Below are positions 17,363-26,700 of a stretch of 64,000 nucleotides of DNA, in pieces. Source of the DNA: Paenibacillus macquariensis (GTDB taxonomy: Bacteria; Bacillota; Bacilli; Paenibacillales; Paenibacillaceae); NCBI RefSeq assembly GCF_900156375.1, contig NZ_FTNK01000012.1:62001-126000 (forward strand). Direction: 5' to 3'. The stretch's first letter is position 1; every line of letters starts with the position of its first letter. Under the pieces are notes generated by a model. The model was not told the DNA's origin. It saw nothing but the letters and a program-made list of their open reading frames with translations, and ran no database searches. The translations under genes and the position numbers were made by a program.

Positions 17363-18844
17363 CTATTGTCCCCCTGTAGCTAACGTCATAATGTTCTCTT
17401 GCGTAGCTTCTTGTTGCGAAACATCTCCAGTGATTTTTCCTTCATGTACGACGATGATACGATCACTCATCCCTAACACTTCAGGTAGCTCGGAAGATAC
17501 CATAATAATCGCGACACCACGTTCCGTTAATTCGTTCATGAGTTGATATATTTCCCGCTTAGCTCCAACATCAACCCCACGCGTAGGTTCATCCAAGATA
17601 AGGACACTTAACCCAATACCTATCCATTTCGCGATAACTACTTTCTGCTGATTACCTCCAGATAGATTGCGAACTAACGTTGCTGATGACTGTGTCTTGA
17701 TCTGTAAACGTTGAATAAGCACGTCTACAAATTCTTGCTCTTTCTTAGCGTTGATTAATCCTTTGGGTGCGAAACTGTACAAGTTCGTAAGAACCATATT
17801 GTCTCGAATGGAGAAATCCAGTACTAACCCTTCGTCCTTCCGATCCTCCGTAACAAATCCAATCCCAGCTTTCATCGCATCATCAGGGTTACGTATCGAT
17901 ACTTGTTTACCACGCACCCAAATGTCACCCTTGTCTAATGAATCTAACCCGAATAAGGTTCTCATAATTTCTGTACGTCCTGATCCCATTAGGCCAGAGA
18001 AACCAACAATTTCACCCGATCGTACTGAGAAATTAACATCTTTGAATTGACCCTTCTTCGAAGCGTTCTTGACTTCAAGCACGATTTCTCCGGGATTTGA
18101 ATTACGTTCAGGATAACGGTCCGTAATTTCTCGACCAACCATCTTTTTAACAACATCATCAAAATTCGTATCTGGTATAGCCTTCGTGTCTACTGTCTTC
18201 CCATCACGCATCACGGTGATGCGATCACATATCGCAAAGATCTCTTCCATTCGATGTGAAATATAGACGATGGAGACACCTTCCTTTTTTAATGAGGCAA
18301 TGACTTCGAACAACTTCTGTATCTCTCTCTCTGTTAAGGCAGCCGTAGGCTCGTCCATCACGATCACTTTGGCATGTGTCATTAATGCTTTGGCTATCTC
18401 GATCATTTGTTTCTCACCAACAGAACATTCGTCTGCATCACGGTTCAAAGGAATTGTGACAGAGAGTTTACTAAATTGCTCATTTGCTAATGCTCTCATC
18501 TCACTCATATTCAATATTCCAAATTTAGATGTGCGTTCCTTACCTATGAACAGATTGTCGAGAACCGTCATATCGGGCCACACATTCAGTTCTTGATGGA
18601 TAAAAGCGATGCCACTTCGTTCCGCCTCTTTCGGATTCGCGAAGTATGTTTCTTGACCATCAATCACAATGGTTCCTTGATCACGTTGGTGAAGTCCAAT
18701 CAGAATGTTCATCAGCGTCGATTTACCAGCACCATTCTCACCCATCAGGGCATGAACTTCACCAGCTTGCAGATCGAAATCGACTCCTATCAGTACACGG
18801 TTAGCACCGAAGGATTTATGAATACCTTGCATTGTAATGTGCAT
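17363..18844 (-). CDS. rbsA: Ribose ABC transporter ATP-binding protein, double NBD
   Basis: The 493-residue protein has two fused ATPase domains. NBD1 shows GENGAGKST, the signature-region CSVGEKQM and VIVMDEPTAAL. NBD2 shows the family variant GSGRTE in place of Walker A, LSGGNQQK, and LILDEPTRGVDVGAK. It is the expected length for RbsA. The gene lies between rbsD and rbsC. Confidence 0.95.
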   Translation of the reverse strand: MHITMQGIHKSFGANRVLIGVDFDLQAGEVHALMGENGAGKSTLMNILIGLHQRDQGTIVIDGQETYFANPKEAERSGIAFIHQELNVWPDMTVLDNLFIGKERTSKFGILNMSEMRALANEQFSKLSVTIPLNRDADECSVGEKQMIEIAKALMTHAKVIVMDEPTAALTEREIQKLFEVIASLKKEGVSIVYISHRMEEIFAICDRITVMRDGKTVDTKAIPDTNFDDVVKKMVGREITDRYPERNSNPGEIVLEVKNASKKGQFKDVNFSVRSGEIVGFSGLMGSGRTEIMRTLFGLDSLDKGDIWVRGKQVSIRNPDDAMKAGIGFVTEDRKDEGLVLDFSIRDNMVLTNLYSFAPKGLINAKKEQEFVDVLIQRLQIKTQSSATLVRNLSGGNQQKVVIAKWIGIGLSVLILDEPTRGVDVGAKREIYQLMNELTERGVAIIMVSSELPEVLGMSDRIIVVHEGKITGDVSQQEATQENIMTLATGGQ

Positions 18845-18862
18845 AATTGTAGAACCCCCTCA

Positions 18863-19261
18863 TTAACCGAAAAAGACACCGGCTTGTAATATGCAGTTCG
18901 CGTATGGTTTAGCCTCGCCCGTACGAATAATAACTTTGGCATTGTGGGTTAGTAATTTGAATTGCTCGTGTGAAACCTCATCTATAAGTATTTCCTTGAA
19001 TTTATTGTTTATATATCGCGATGTTTCTTCATTGGCAGAAGCTAATTCCTTTGCCACGATTATTTGTTCAATAACCATGTCCTCTGCCAACATATCTACG
19101 ACATCTTGAAAGCTTGGAACGCCAAGCTTAAGTGCTAGATCAATCTTGAGAACACCTGCTGGAACAGGTAGTCCAACATCGGCAATGACAATGGTATCCG
19201 TATGACCTAAGTCAGCAAGGATTTTGGAGATATGACTGTTCAATGTCCCATGTTTCTTCAT
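18863..19261 (-). CDS. rbsD: D-ribose pyranase
   Basis: The 132-residue protein matches RbsD in length and motifs: MKKHGTLNSHISKILADLGH with the catalytic His about residue 20, and IVIADVGLPVPAGV. It interconverts pyranose and furanose forms of ribose before phosphorylation. Its coding sequence starts two bases after the rbsK stop. Confidence 0.95.
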   Translation of the reverse strand: MKKHGTLNSHISKILADLGHTDTIVIADVGLPVPAGVLKIDLALKLGVPSFQDVVDMLAEDMVIEQIIVAKELASANEETSRYINNKFKEILIDEVSHEQFKLLTHNAKVIIRTGEAKPYANCILQAGVFFG

Positions 19262-19263
19262 AA

Positions 19264-20142
19264 TTAGAGACTCTCCTCTACCTCTGCACGTGTTGGCATG
19301 CCGCCTTGAGCACCGAATTTGGTAACGGATAAAGAAGCAGCTCGATTACCGAACTTCACACTATCCTGCAATGACTTTCCTTCAGCTAAGGCTACTGCAA
19401 ATGCTGCATTAAAAGTATCTCCTGCGCCGGTCGTATCTATAGCATTTACTTTATAAGCTGGAACAAGAACTTCTTGCTCTCCATCGTAAAAGCGTACGCC
19501 ATTGCTACCTTCAGTAATAAATAACTTGTTAGGATATTTCCGTAGCGCTTCTGTTGTACTCATTCCAGTAAATAAGACAGAACATTCATGTTCATTCGGC
19601 GTTAAATAGCTGGCATTCTCTATAATTGAGTTACTGATTGGACGTGCAGGAGCGGGATTAAGCAACATCGGTACATTGAATTCACGGCAAATGTCACTTA
19701 CATAGGAAACGGTGTCCTCTGGTATTTCTTGCTGGATGAGGACCATATCCGCAGTACGGATCGTATCAAGTGCTTTCTCTACAAAAGCAGGAGTAACATG
19801 ATCGTTTGCACCTTTGACGACAATAATACTGTTATCGCCTTCAGCTAGAATGATATGAGCCGTACCACTTTCCACACCTGTAACCGGTTCCACATAATTG
19901 ATAAGAATGCCATTGGATTTGAAATTATCCATCATAGCTTTACCATAATAATCGTCGCCTATGCACCCGATCATGGTCACTTCAGCTCCAAGACGAGCGG
20001 CTGCAACCGCTTGATTCGCCCCCTTCCCTCCAGGTACTGTTGCAAAGCTGTCTCCAAGAACCGTCTCGCCAGCGGAAGGGCGCTTCGATGAAGTCACCAC
20101 TAAATCCATTGAACTACTTCCAATCACACAAATCTTAGCCAT
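19264..20142 (-). CDS. rbsK: Ribokinase
   Basis: The 292-residue PfkB-family kinase has GGKGANQAVAAARLG (about 40-54), the substrate lid region with ESGTAHI, and the anion-hole motif DTTGAGDTFNAAF (about 245-257) with the catalytic Asp. It phosphorylates ribose at O5. I start at ATG 20142, with AAAGG nine bases upstream; the reading frame also has a TTG at 20151. Confidence 0.95.
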   Translation of the reverse strand: MAKICVIGSSSMDLVVTSSKRPSAGETVLGDSFATVPGGKGANQAVAAARLGAEVTMIGCIGDDYYGKAMMDNFKSNGILINYVEPVTGVESGTAHIILAEGDNSIIVVKGANDHVTPAFVEKALDTIRTADMVLIQQEIPEDTVSYVSDICREFNVPMLLNPAPARPISNSIIENASYLTPNEHECSVLFTGMSTTEALRKYPNKLFITEGSNGVRFYDGEQEVLVPAYKVNAIDTTGAGDTFNAAFAVALAEGKSLQDSVKFGNRAASLSVTKFGAQGGMPTRAEVEESL

Positions 20143-20187
20143 AGTTATCAACCTTTCTGAGCATATTATATATATATTGTAATTCCA

Positions 20188-21165
20188 CTACTTTCTCCTA
20201 GTCGTTTCCCGCTCTACGAAGCTAACAGGTAATTGAATAATCTTCTCGTCTACCTTATCTTGTTCAATTAGCTCAATAAGTAACCTCGCTGCTTCACGAC
20301 CCATGTCATACGCTGGTTGGCGAATAGTAGATAGCGAAGGCGACAATAAGCTACTTAGCGGAATATCATCATATCCGATGATTTGCACATCTTGTGGAAC
20401 TGACTTGCCTAAACGATGTGCTTCTTGAAGTACTGCCGTCGCCACGATATCGTTACTTGCAATAACTCCATCTGTTTCTAAATGTTGTTCAAACAATATT
20501 GTGGCCCAATGTCCAGCTTCTGCATAGGAAAAGGATGACGTCTGAATCACATGGTATGACATACCCAATTCTTCAAGTACTTCTACCGCACCCTGAAACC
20601 GATCTTGAGCAGGTTTGATATGTGCCGGGCCCTGTAATATCGTAATATGTTTGCTTCCACGCGCTATGATCTCTTGCGCAGCCATACGTCCGCCTTCTCT
20701 ACCATCTGCATATACGGAAGGACTTTCATTAGAAGTACGATCTAAGAACACGATTGGGATTTTCAATTTAAGGTAAGTATCGCTGTCTGGGAAATTGGTT
20801 GAAGAAATGACACCGATTACATTATTTTGTACAAAAGTGCGAATGTAATCCAATTCTTTATCTTCATTCTCATCGCTATTCCCAAATATCAATCGATATC
20901 CATGTTCTTGTAACCGATCTTCTACGCCACGTGCTAATTGAGGAAAGAATGGATTAGTTATATCAGGCAACAGCAATCCGATTAATTTAGATTTTCTTTT
21001 GTATAAAGAACGAGCTACTTCATTAGGTGAATAATTCATTAACTTAATTGCTTCTTCTACCTTTTTACGTGTATCCGCGTTGACATATCCTGATTCATTA
21101 ATAACTCGTGACACGGTAGCCACGGACACGCCAGCTATTCTTGCTATATCTTTTATCGTTGTCAT
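20188..21165 (-). CDS. rbsR: LacI-family ribose operon repressor
   Basis: The 325-residue protein begins TTIKDIARIAGVSVATVSRV, the LacI helix-turn-helix with hinge helix EVARSLYKRKS, followed by a ribose-binding-like domain ending LPVSFVERETTRRK. It is first in the rbs operon, as in Bacillus. It should bind the palindrome at 21185-21198, just upstream of its own start, and release with ribose. ATG 21165 aligns with the family start; the frame is open to 21183. Confidence 0.93.
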   Translation of the reverse strand: MTTIKDIARIAGVSVATVSRVINESGYVNADTRKKVEEAIKLMNYSPNEVARSLYKRKSKLIGLLLPDITNPFFPQLARGVEDRLQEHGYRLIFGNSDENEDKELDYIRTFVQNNVIGVISSTNFPDSDTYLKLKIPIVFLDRTSNESPSVYADGREGGRMAAQEIIARGSKHITILQGPAHIKPAQDRFQGAVEVLEELGMSYHVIQTSSFSYAEAGHWATILFEQHLETDGVIASNDIVATAVLQEAHRLGKSVPQDVQIIGYDDIPLSSLLSPSLSTIRQPAYDMGREAARLLIELIEQDKVDEKIIQLPVSFVERETTRRK

Positions 21166-21184
21166 TAAATATATCATCTCCATG

Positions 21185-21198
21185 TGTAACCGGTTACA
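21185..21198. promoter_or_regulatory. RbsR operator / cre-like palindrome
   Basis: The perfect 14-base palindrome TGTAACCGGTTACA fits both the LacI-family (RbsR) box and the TGWAANCGNTNWCA pattern of CcpA sites. It lies about 20 bases upstream of rbsR and downstream of the promoter, so binding would block elongation or initiation. Confidence 0.75.
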
Positions 21199-21217
21199 TT
21201 CGTTACTTTATTAAAGT

Positions 21218-21247
21218 ATCATAAATCCAATCCTTTTACAAGTGCAA
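21218..21247 (-). promoter_or_regulatory. Promoter of the rbs operon
   Basis: On the minus strand a -35-like TTGCAC (21242-21247) is 18 bases from a -10-like TATGAT (21218-21223). The palindrome at 21185-21198 lies immediately downstream, in the predicted early transcribed region. Confidence 0.6.
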
Positions 21248-21389
21248 TTAATGGAGCATATTAAATTAAAGATATTAGTTATAGAGCGCCTTCTACTATT
21301 CATTCAATTCATGATTATAACTGATTAACCATAGACACTACCAATTGTCCCTGATAAAATAGAACAAGTTACAGAACGGAGGCACCATT

Positions 21390-22166
21390 GTGGATTATGT
21401 TATTTTGGATATTGAATTCAATGGTCGCAAGTTTGCAAGCGACCTACCCATGGAAGTGATCGAGATCGGTGCTGTCCGATTGGACTCACAATTGCGATAT
21501 GTGGATGAATTCTCAGCATTAATAAAACCCGTATATTTCTCAAAATTAAATTCCTTTATTAAGAAGAAAACTGGAATTCCTCAGGAAGATATTGATCAAG
21601 CTGCTGGATTCCGAAAAGTCATCACTGACTTTATGAACTGGTTAAATCGTAGCGAATCCTTCCTACTCTTTACTTGGGGTGGCGAGGATTTAAAAAGAAT
21701 CATATATGATACGCGTATGCATAAGATGGACGACGTTTTCTGGATGTCAGCCAACTACTTCGATTTGTTGAAGGGATTCGTACGCTATAAGAATATCACA
21801 AATGATGTTAGTGTCGAAGGCGCTCTACTAGACCTTAATATTGCTCCCTCAGGATCTGCACATCGTGCATTGGATGACGCTAAGATGACTTCTGAGGTAT
21901 TCCGAGCTATATTCGATAAGTTAGACTTCGCACATACACAACAGTTCGTAGATGTATACTCCAATGCGAAAGAACGAAGATTGGTTAAGAACTCCATTCG
22001 TTCGATGACATTGCAAAAGATACCTCTTACGTGGGAAAATCTCTTTGAACGTTTTCTTTTGAATAAGGCCTCTCTTGAAGATCCCAGAAAACTCACGGAA
22101 TTACAAGAGTATTTCAACGTAGAGATTAATAAGGAAAAAAAGTCGGTAGCGGGATCGGCGAAATAG
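21390..22166 (+). CDS. DEDDh 3'-5' exonuclease (KapD/DnaQ-like)
   Basis: The 258-residue protein has the exonuclease motifs DIEFNG (Exo I, Asp7 and Glu9), FTWGGEDLK (Exo II region) and HRALDDAKMT (Exo III, His and Asp). This is the DnaQ-like fold of KapD-type exonucleases, which act on DNA or RNA ends. The GTG start at 21390 follows GGAGG seven bases upstream. It ends in a bidirectional terminator and stands alone. The substrate is not predictable. Confidence 0.85.
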   Translation: MDYVILDIEFNGRKFASDLPMEVIEIGAVRLDSQLRYVDEFSALIKPVYFSKLNSFIKKKTGIPQEDIDQAAGFRKVITDFMNWLNRSESFLLFTWGGEDLKRIIYDTRMHKMDDVFWMSANYFDLLKGFVRYKNITNDVSVEGALLDLNIAPSGSAHRALDDAKMTSEVFRAIFDKLDFAHTQQFVDVYSNAKERRLVKNSIRSMTLQKIPLTWENLFERFLLNKASLEDPRKLTELQEYFNVEINKEKKSVAGSAK

Positions 22167-22176
22167 ATATTTCTTA

Positions 22177-22215
22177 AACACCACTATTGGAAGGAATTCC
22201 ATAGTGGTGTTTTTC
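22177..22215. terminator. Bidirectional terminator between exonuclease and propeller lipoprotein
   Basis: A stem pairs CACCACTAT with ATAGTGGTG; a T tract follows on the plus strand and AT-rich sequence on the other. Confidence 0.75.
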
Positions 22216-22234
22216 CTATATTACGAAATCCCTA

Positions 22235-23374
22235 TTATTTGTAACGTACCGCATGTAACTCTGGATCCACCTGTCTTGAAGTTGTATATATGAGCCAATG
22301 ATCAGACAGTAAAGGTTGAAGTTGCGGCTCGTCACCTGTCATTAGCATTTCGGTCTTCGTATTCAAATCATACAGATAAATATCTGAATTGGGCTTCTGT
22401 CCATTCTCGATTACATCATTCGTTGAGGTTCCTCTTCGCTCGTCCATCCAAGCAATGTAATCCCCATAAATGACTGGCTCGCTTTGGTCTTGTTGCAGAT
22501 TCGTAATACGTCCACTTTGTTGTGTATCCAAATAATATACGGACACATCAGCACTGTACGTACCTTTACTATAATCCTCCCATACGACTCGATTACCAGA
22601 TATCTGTGGTCGTCCCTCTTTCTTCGGACCTGTTGCTATGGGTATTGTATTTCCTTTTGCAATATCATACAAATATATGTCCGTATTATTCTCAGGAAGA
22701 TTAGATCCTGCTCGTATCCCCTTTGTTTTAACATTCCGACCATCTTCCCAGACGATGAATCCATCATTTATATCTGGGTCCGTTTGTCCGCCTGGTGCAT
22801 TGGTTACGATTTTCATTTCATCCGTATTAAGATCATACAATGCGATTTGCCAGTCTGAAGGATAATCTTTATCAGCATCATTCCTATTGTCCATCCACAC
22901 GAGGTAATGTCCCCAAATCTTTGGATTAACTTGTGAAGACGTATCTTCTGTTAACGGTCGTTGTTGTCCGGTCTTCAAATCATAAAGGAAGATATCAGCA
23001 TTTGCGATATCCACACTTCCTAAATCCGATATATTCTTCTTCTCATTCCTCAGATCAGACCATACGATATAATCACCCGAAATATCGAATCCACATTCAT
23101 AAGATGGAAGTTGAATCTGAACTAGTTCTTGATTCTTATCAAGATCCATCACAGTCAATTGCTGACCATTTCCACTTAAATAGGCTAAAAGATTACCATC
23201 TAATGCGGCTTGCCATCCTTTATAGGTGTATTCCTTCAACGATTCCCCTAAGGTTGTATGTTTTACATTAGGTTGATACCCAGTTACTTTTGTGTTCGTG
23301 CATCCTGTTATAAGTAGAAATATTATGAATGTTGTTAACCAAGATTTTGAATACTTCATCCTATTCCCCATCAT
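22235..23374 (-). CDS. Lipoprotein with TolB/WD-like beta-propeller
   Basis: The 379-residue protein has a lipoprotein signal (FIIFLLITGC, lipid Cys about 25) and at least six repeats of the form D-I-x-L-Y-D-L-x-T with W-x-D-x-R-N turns, for example DIFLYDLKTGQ, DIYLYDIAKG and DIYLYDLNTK. These mark a TolB-like propeller. The ATG at 23374 has GGGGG seven bases upstream; the frame also allows a TTG at 23380. It is anchored outside the membrane; function unknown. Confidence 0.8.
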   Translation of the reverse strand: MMGNRMKYSKSWLTTFIIFLLITGCTNTKVTGYQPNVKHTTLGESLKEYTYKGWQAALDGNLLAYLSGNGQQLTVMDLDKNQELVQIQLPSYECGFDISGDYIVWSDLRNEKKNISDLGSVDIANADIFLYDLKTGQQRPLTEDTSSQVNPKIWGHYLVWMDNRNDADKDYPSDWQIALYDLNTDEMKIVTNAPGGQTDPDINDGFIVWEDGRNVKTKGIRAGSNLPENNTDIYLYDIAKGNTIPIATGPKKEGRPQISGNRVVWEDYSKGTYSADVSVYYLDTQQSGRITNLQQDQSEPVIYGDYIAWMDERRGTSTNDVIENGQKPNSDIYLYDLNTKTEMLMTGDEPQLQPLLSDHWLIYTTSRQVDPELHAVRYK

Positions 23375-23380
23375 TCGCAA

Positions 23381-23755
23381 TCCCCCTTAATATTCCAGAC
23401 GTTGTGTTATCAGAATAGGTTGCTTCCTTGCCTAATGATATCCACACCGTCTTCGCCACCTCCTCGCATTATTCGTAATTCTATAAAATCCCCTTGTTCA
23501 TTCTTCTATCTAGCATACTAATATAATAGAGTTTCCTATAAAGCGGTTACGATTCTATCATCCACTTCAACTAAAAAAAGTTGAATAACCAGTCTTAAAG
23601 CCCTATATATCAAAATAACCTATTAAATGTAAAATGAGAGAGATGTTTATCGATTGTACAACTATTTTGTTATGAAGGAGGGTTAGCCAGTCCTAGATTA
23701 CATCTTGTGAAGTTATAAAGACGAATACATTACTTATGATGAAGGGGGCTCTATT
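23381..23755. other. Intergenic region between the propeller lipoprotein and the subtilase
   Basis: This 375-base stretch separates two divergently oriented genes and must contain both promoters. I see no small gene and no strong hairpin. The right end carries GAAGGGGG just before the subtilase GTG start. Confidence 0.5.
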
Positions 23756-26700
23756 GTGAGAAACAAAGCACGTTTAATTCGTAGTTATTTCATATTCTTA
23801 CTAAGTGTAGTGCTCGTATTAGGCATTGGATTTCCAAACATCTCGAATGCCGCCAATGTGGAAGATACTTCACAAGCCACGGCGCACATTAAATCAACAC
23901 TCAAACCTCTTGGGAAATTAGACTTAAGTGATCAAATAAACCATCTCAAGCTCAATGGTCTTGACTCTCTCGGACTTCGTGAAGTAACTAATTCTGAGAC
24001 TCCTCAGAACTATGTCCCAGCGACCGATAGTACTGAGCCTATCACGGTTATCGTTGAGTTAGAATCAGATCCAACAACGGTTTATGAAGCTACGGTTCCT
24101 TCATCTGCTAGATCCAGTCTAGCTAGTCATACGAATATATTGCGTAAGGAACATTCAAATTTCAAATCTGTGGTCAAAAGTAAATCGATCGCACAATTTA
24201 ACCGCGAGTATACCAAAGTATTTAATGGATACTCCATCACACTTCCTTCAAATGAAGTTGATCAATTACTTGATCTTCCTGGTGTTAAATCCATTTATCC
24301 TAACGATGAATATCATGCGTTAGATATCGTTCAGTCAGAAGGGTTCACACCTTCCATGAATGTGAGTGCGCCTTTCATTGGGGCAGATAAGATGTGGGAC
24401 TCAGGTTATACCGGTAAAGGTGTCAAAGTTGCTGTTATTGATACTGGAATCGATTACAATCATCCAAGCTTGAAAGACGCATATAAAGGTGGTTACGATT
24501 TTGTAGACGAGGATAGCGATCCTATGGAAACCTTACCAGATGACACGAAACCAATCAAAAATGGTAACCCATATGATACCTCTCACGGAACTCACGTCTC
24601 CGGTACAATTGTAGGACAAGGTGATCCAGCACATCCTGACGCAGGTAAAGGTTGGGTAAGAGGCGTTGCCCCAGGTGCTGATCTTTATGTATATCGAGTG
24701 CTCGGACCTTACGGTTCAGGAACAACAGAAGATATTATTGCTGCTATCGAAAAATCCGTAAGTGACGAAATGGATGTAATCAATCTATCTCTTGGATCGA
24801 CTCTTAATAATCAATATAGCGCTACTTCTAAAGCGGCAGATAACGCTTCACTTGTAGGTGTTACTGTTGTTCTAGCTAATGGTAATGATGGACCTACCGC
24901 GGGCACGGTAGGAAGTCCTTCTACTTCTCAATTAGGTATCTCTGTAGGTGCCTCCTCTCCTCCAGTTCATACACCAGTCTTCGACTCTACAAAGTTAGAT
25001 CGAATTTATGCACAACATGCAATTGACGCACCAGAGTTAACACCAACAGGTCAAGATCTAGATCTGGTGTATGCTAATTTAGGTTCGGAAGATGATTATA
25101 AGCATTTGAATGTTACGGGTAAGACCGTTCTTGTGTCTCGTGGAACGCTCAGCTTTGCAGATAAGGCAATTAATGCTAAAGCAGCTGGGGCAAAGGCTCT
25201 TATTATTCATAATAATACAACTGGAGAAATCGCTGCTCAATTAGGTGGAGCAGAAGAAGATTACATTCCAACCTATACGATTACTCAAAAAGACGGTCTA
25301 GATTTAAAGGATGAGCTAACAAAAGGCAATACTCACATTACATTTTCAATGATTAATGAACAAGATCTAATGGGAGATTTCAGCTCAAGAGGTCCTTCAT
25401 TACCTTCCTATTCTATTAAACCAGACTTATCTGCTCCAGGTGTTGGTATCCGTTCTTCTATTCCTTCTTATACAGGTGACTATTCTGATGCATATGAAGA
25501 TCTACAGGGTACGAGTATGGCAGCTCCTCATATTGCAGGAGCTGCAGCTTTAATGCTTGAGAAGACAGCAAAAGACGGTCTGAACTTAAATCCAGATCAG
25601 ATGAAATCACTACTAGCCAACAACTCTGTCCCTATAAAGAATCGCAAAGGTGCTCCTTACGCAGTGAATGTGCAAGGCGCTGGGCGCGTTAGTTTAGTTG
25701 AAAGCTCAACAGCAGAAGCTATCGTTAAGGTAGAAGAACCACTGCCAAGTTACCTTCAAGGCAATGCTAATGCAACATATTATACAAGCAGTGCTTCATT
25801 TGGTCAGCAAAAAGCAGGAAGTCATGACTCCAAACTCTTCACGGTTGATAACATTAGTAATACTGACCAACAGTACGATATTTCAGTTGATTGGTACAAT
25901 AACGATGGCGTCATCATTACCCCTGATGTGAGTACCATAAATCTTCACCAAGGAGCAACTACGTTCAACCTTGAATTAGATGTCTCGGCAGGTACCCCGG
26001 ATGGTGAATATGATGGTCAAGTTGTTCTTACACAAAAAGGAAATGGGCATCAGCTAAGAGTTCCATTCGCTGTTTTTGTAGGTTCTAAATATGATCGCAA
26101 TGAGATTACAGATATCGACTTTTCGGAATATATTTTTTCTCCAAATGGGGATGGTTTCTTGGATACAACAGATATCTCATTTGCTGTAAATAAACCACTA
26201 GAAGAATTCACATTCCGCGTAAAAAACGCTGAAACGGGAGAGATGGTAGGTACTATTTATGACTCTACATCCGTACAATCAACTCACGAAGTGAATTATT
26301 ACAATTTCAAATGGGATGGTATAGTCCACGATTCAAAGAATAATAAAGATATTTCATTAATAGAAGGGTTTTATGTCATTGTCCCTGTTCTCTTGGACAC
26401 AGATACTGAATTAACTACATCTATGTCTGCATTCTTCGTTGACCTTAGTCCGCCTGAGATCGACCTAGATAGCGTTAAGCTTATTCCGAGTACAGTTCAA
26501 CCAGAAACAGGTACGATATCCGGATATATAATCAATGATTTACATTTTACATTTCTTGAATTCCTTAGATTGAATAATATAAATAAATCTTTGTCAGAAT
26601 TAATTGCTGTAGGTGTCGTTATTGAGACCTCAGAGGGAGTTCAGCAGCAATTTAATGGAACGGTTTATGAAGATGGTTATTTCGAAATAGATGTACCACT

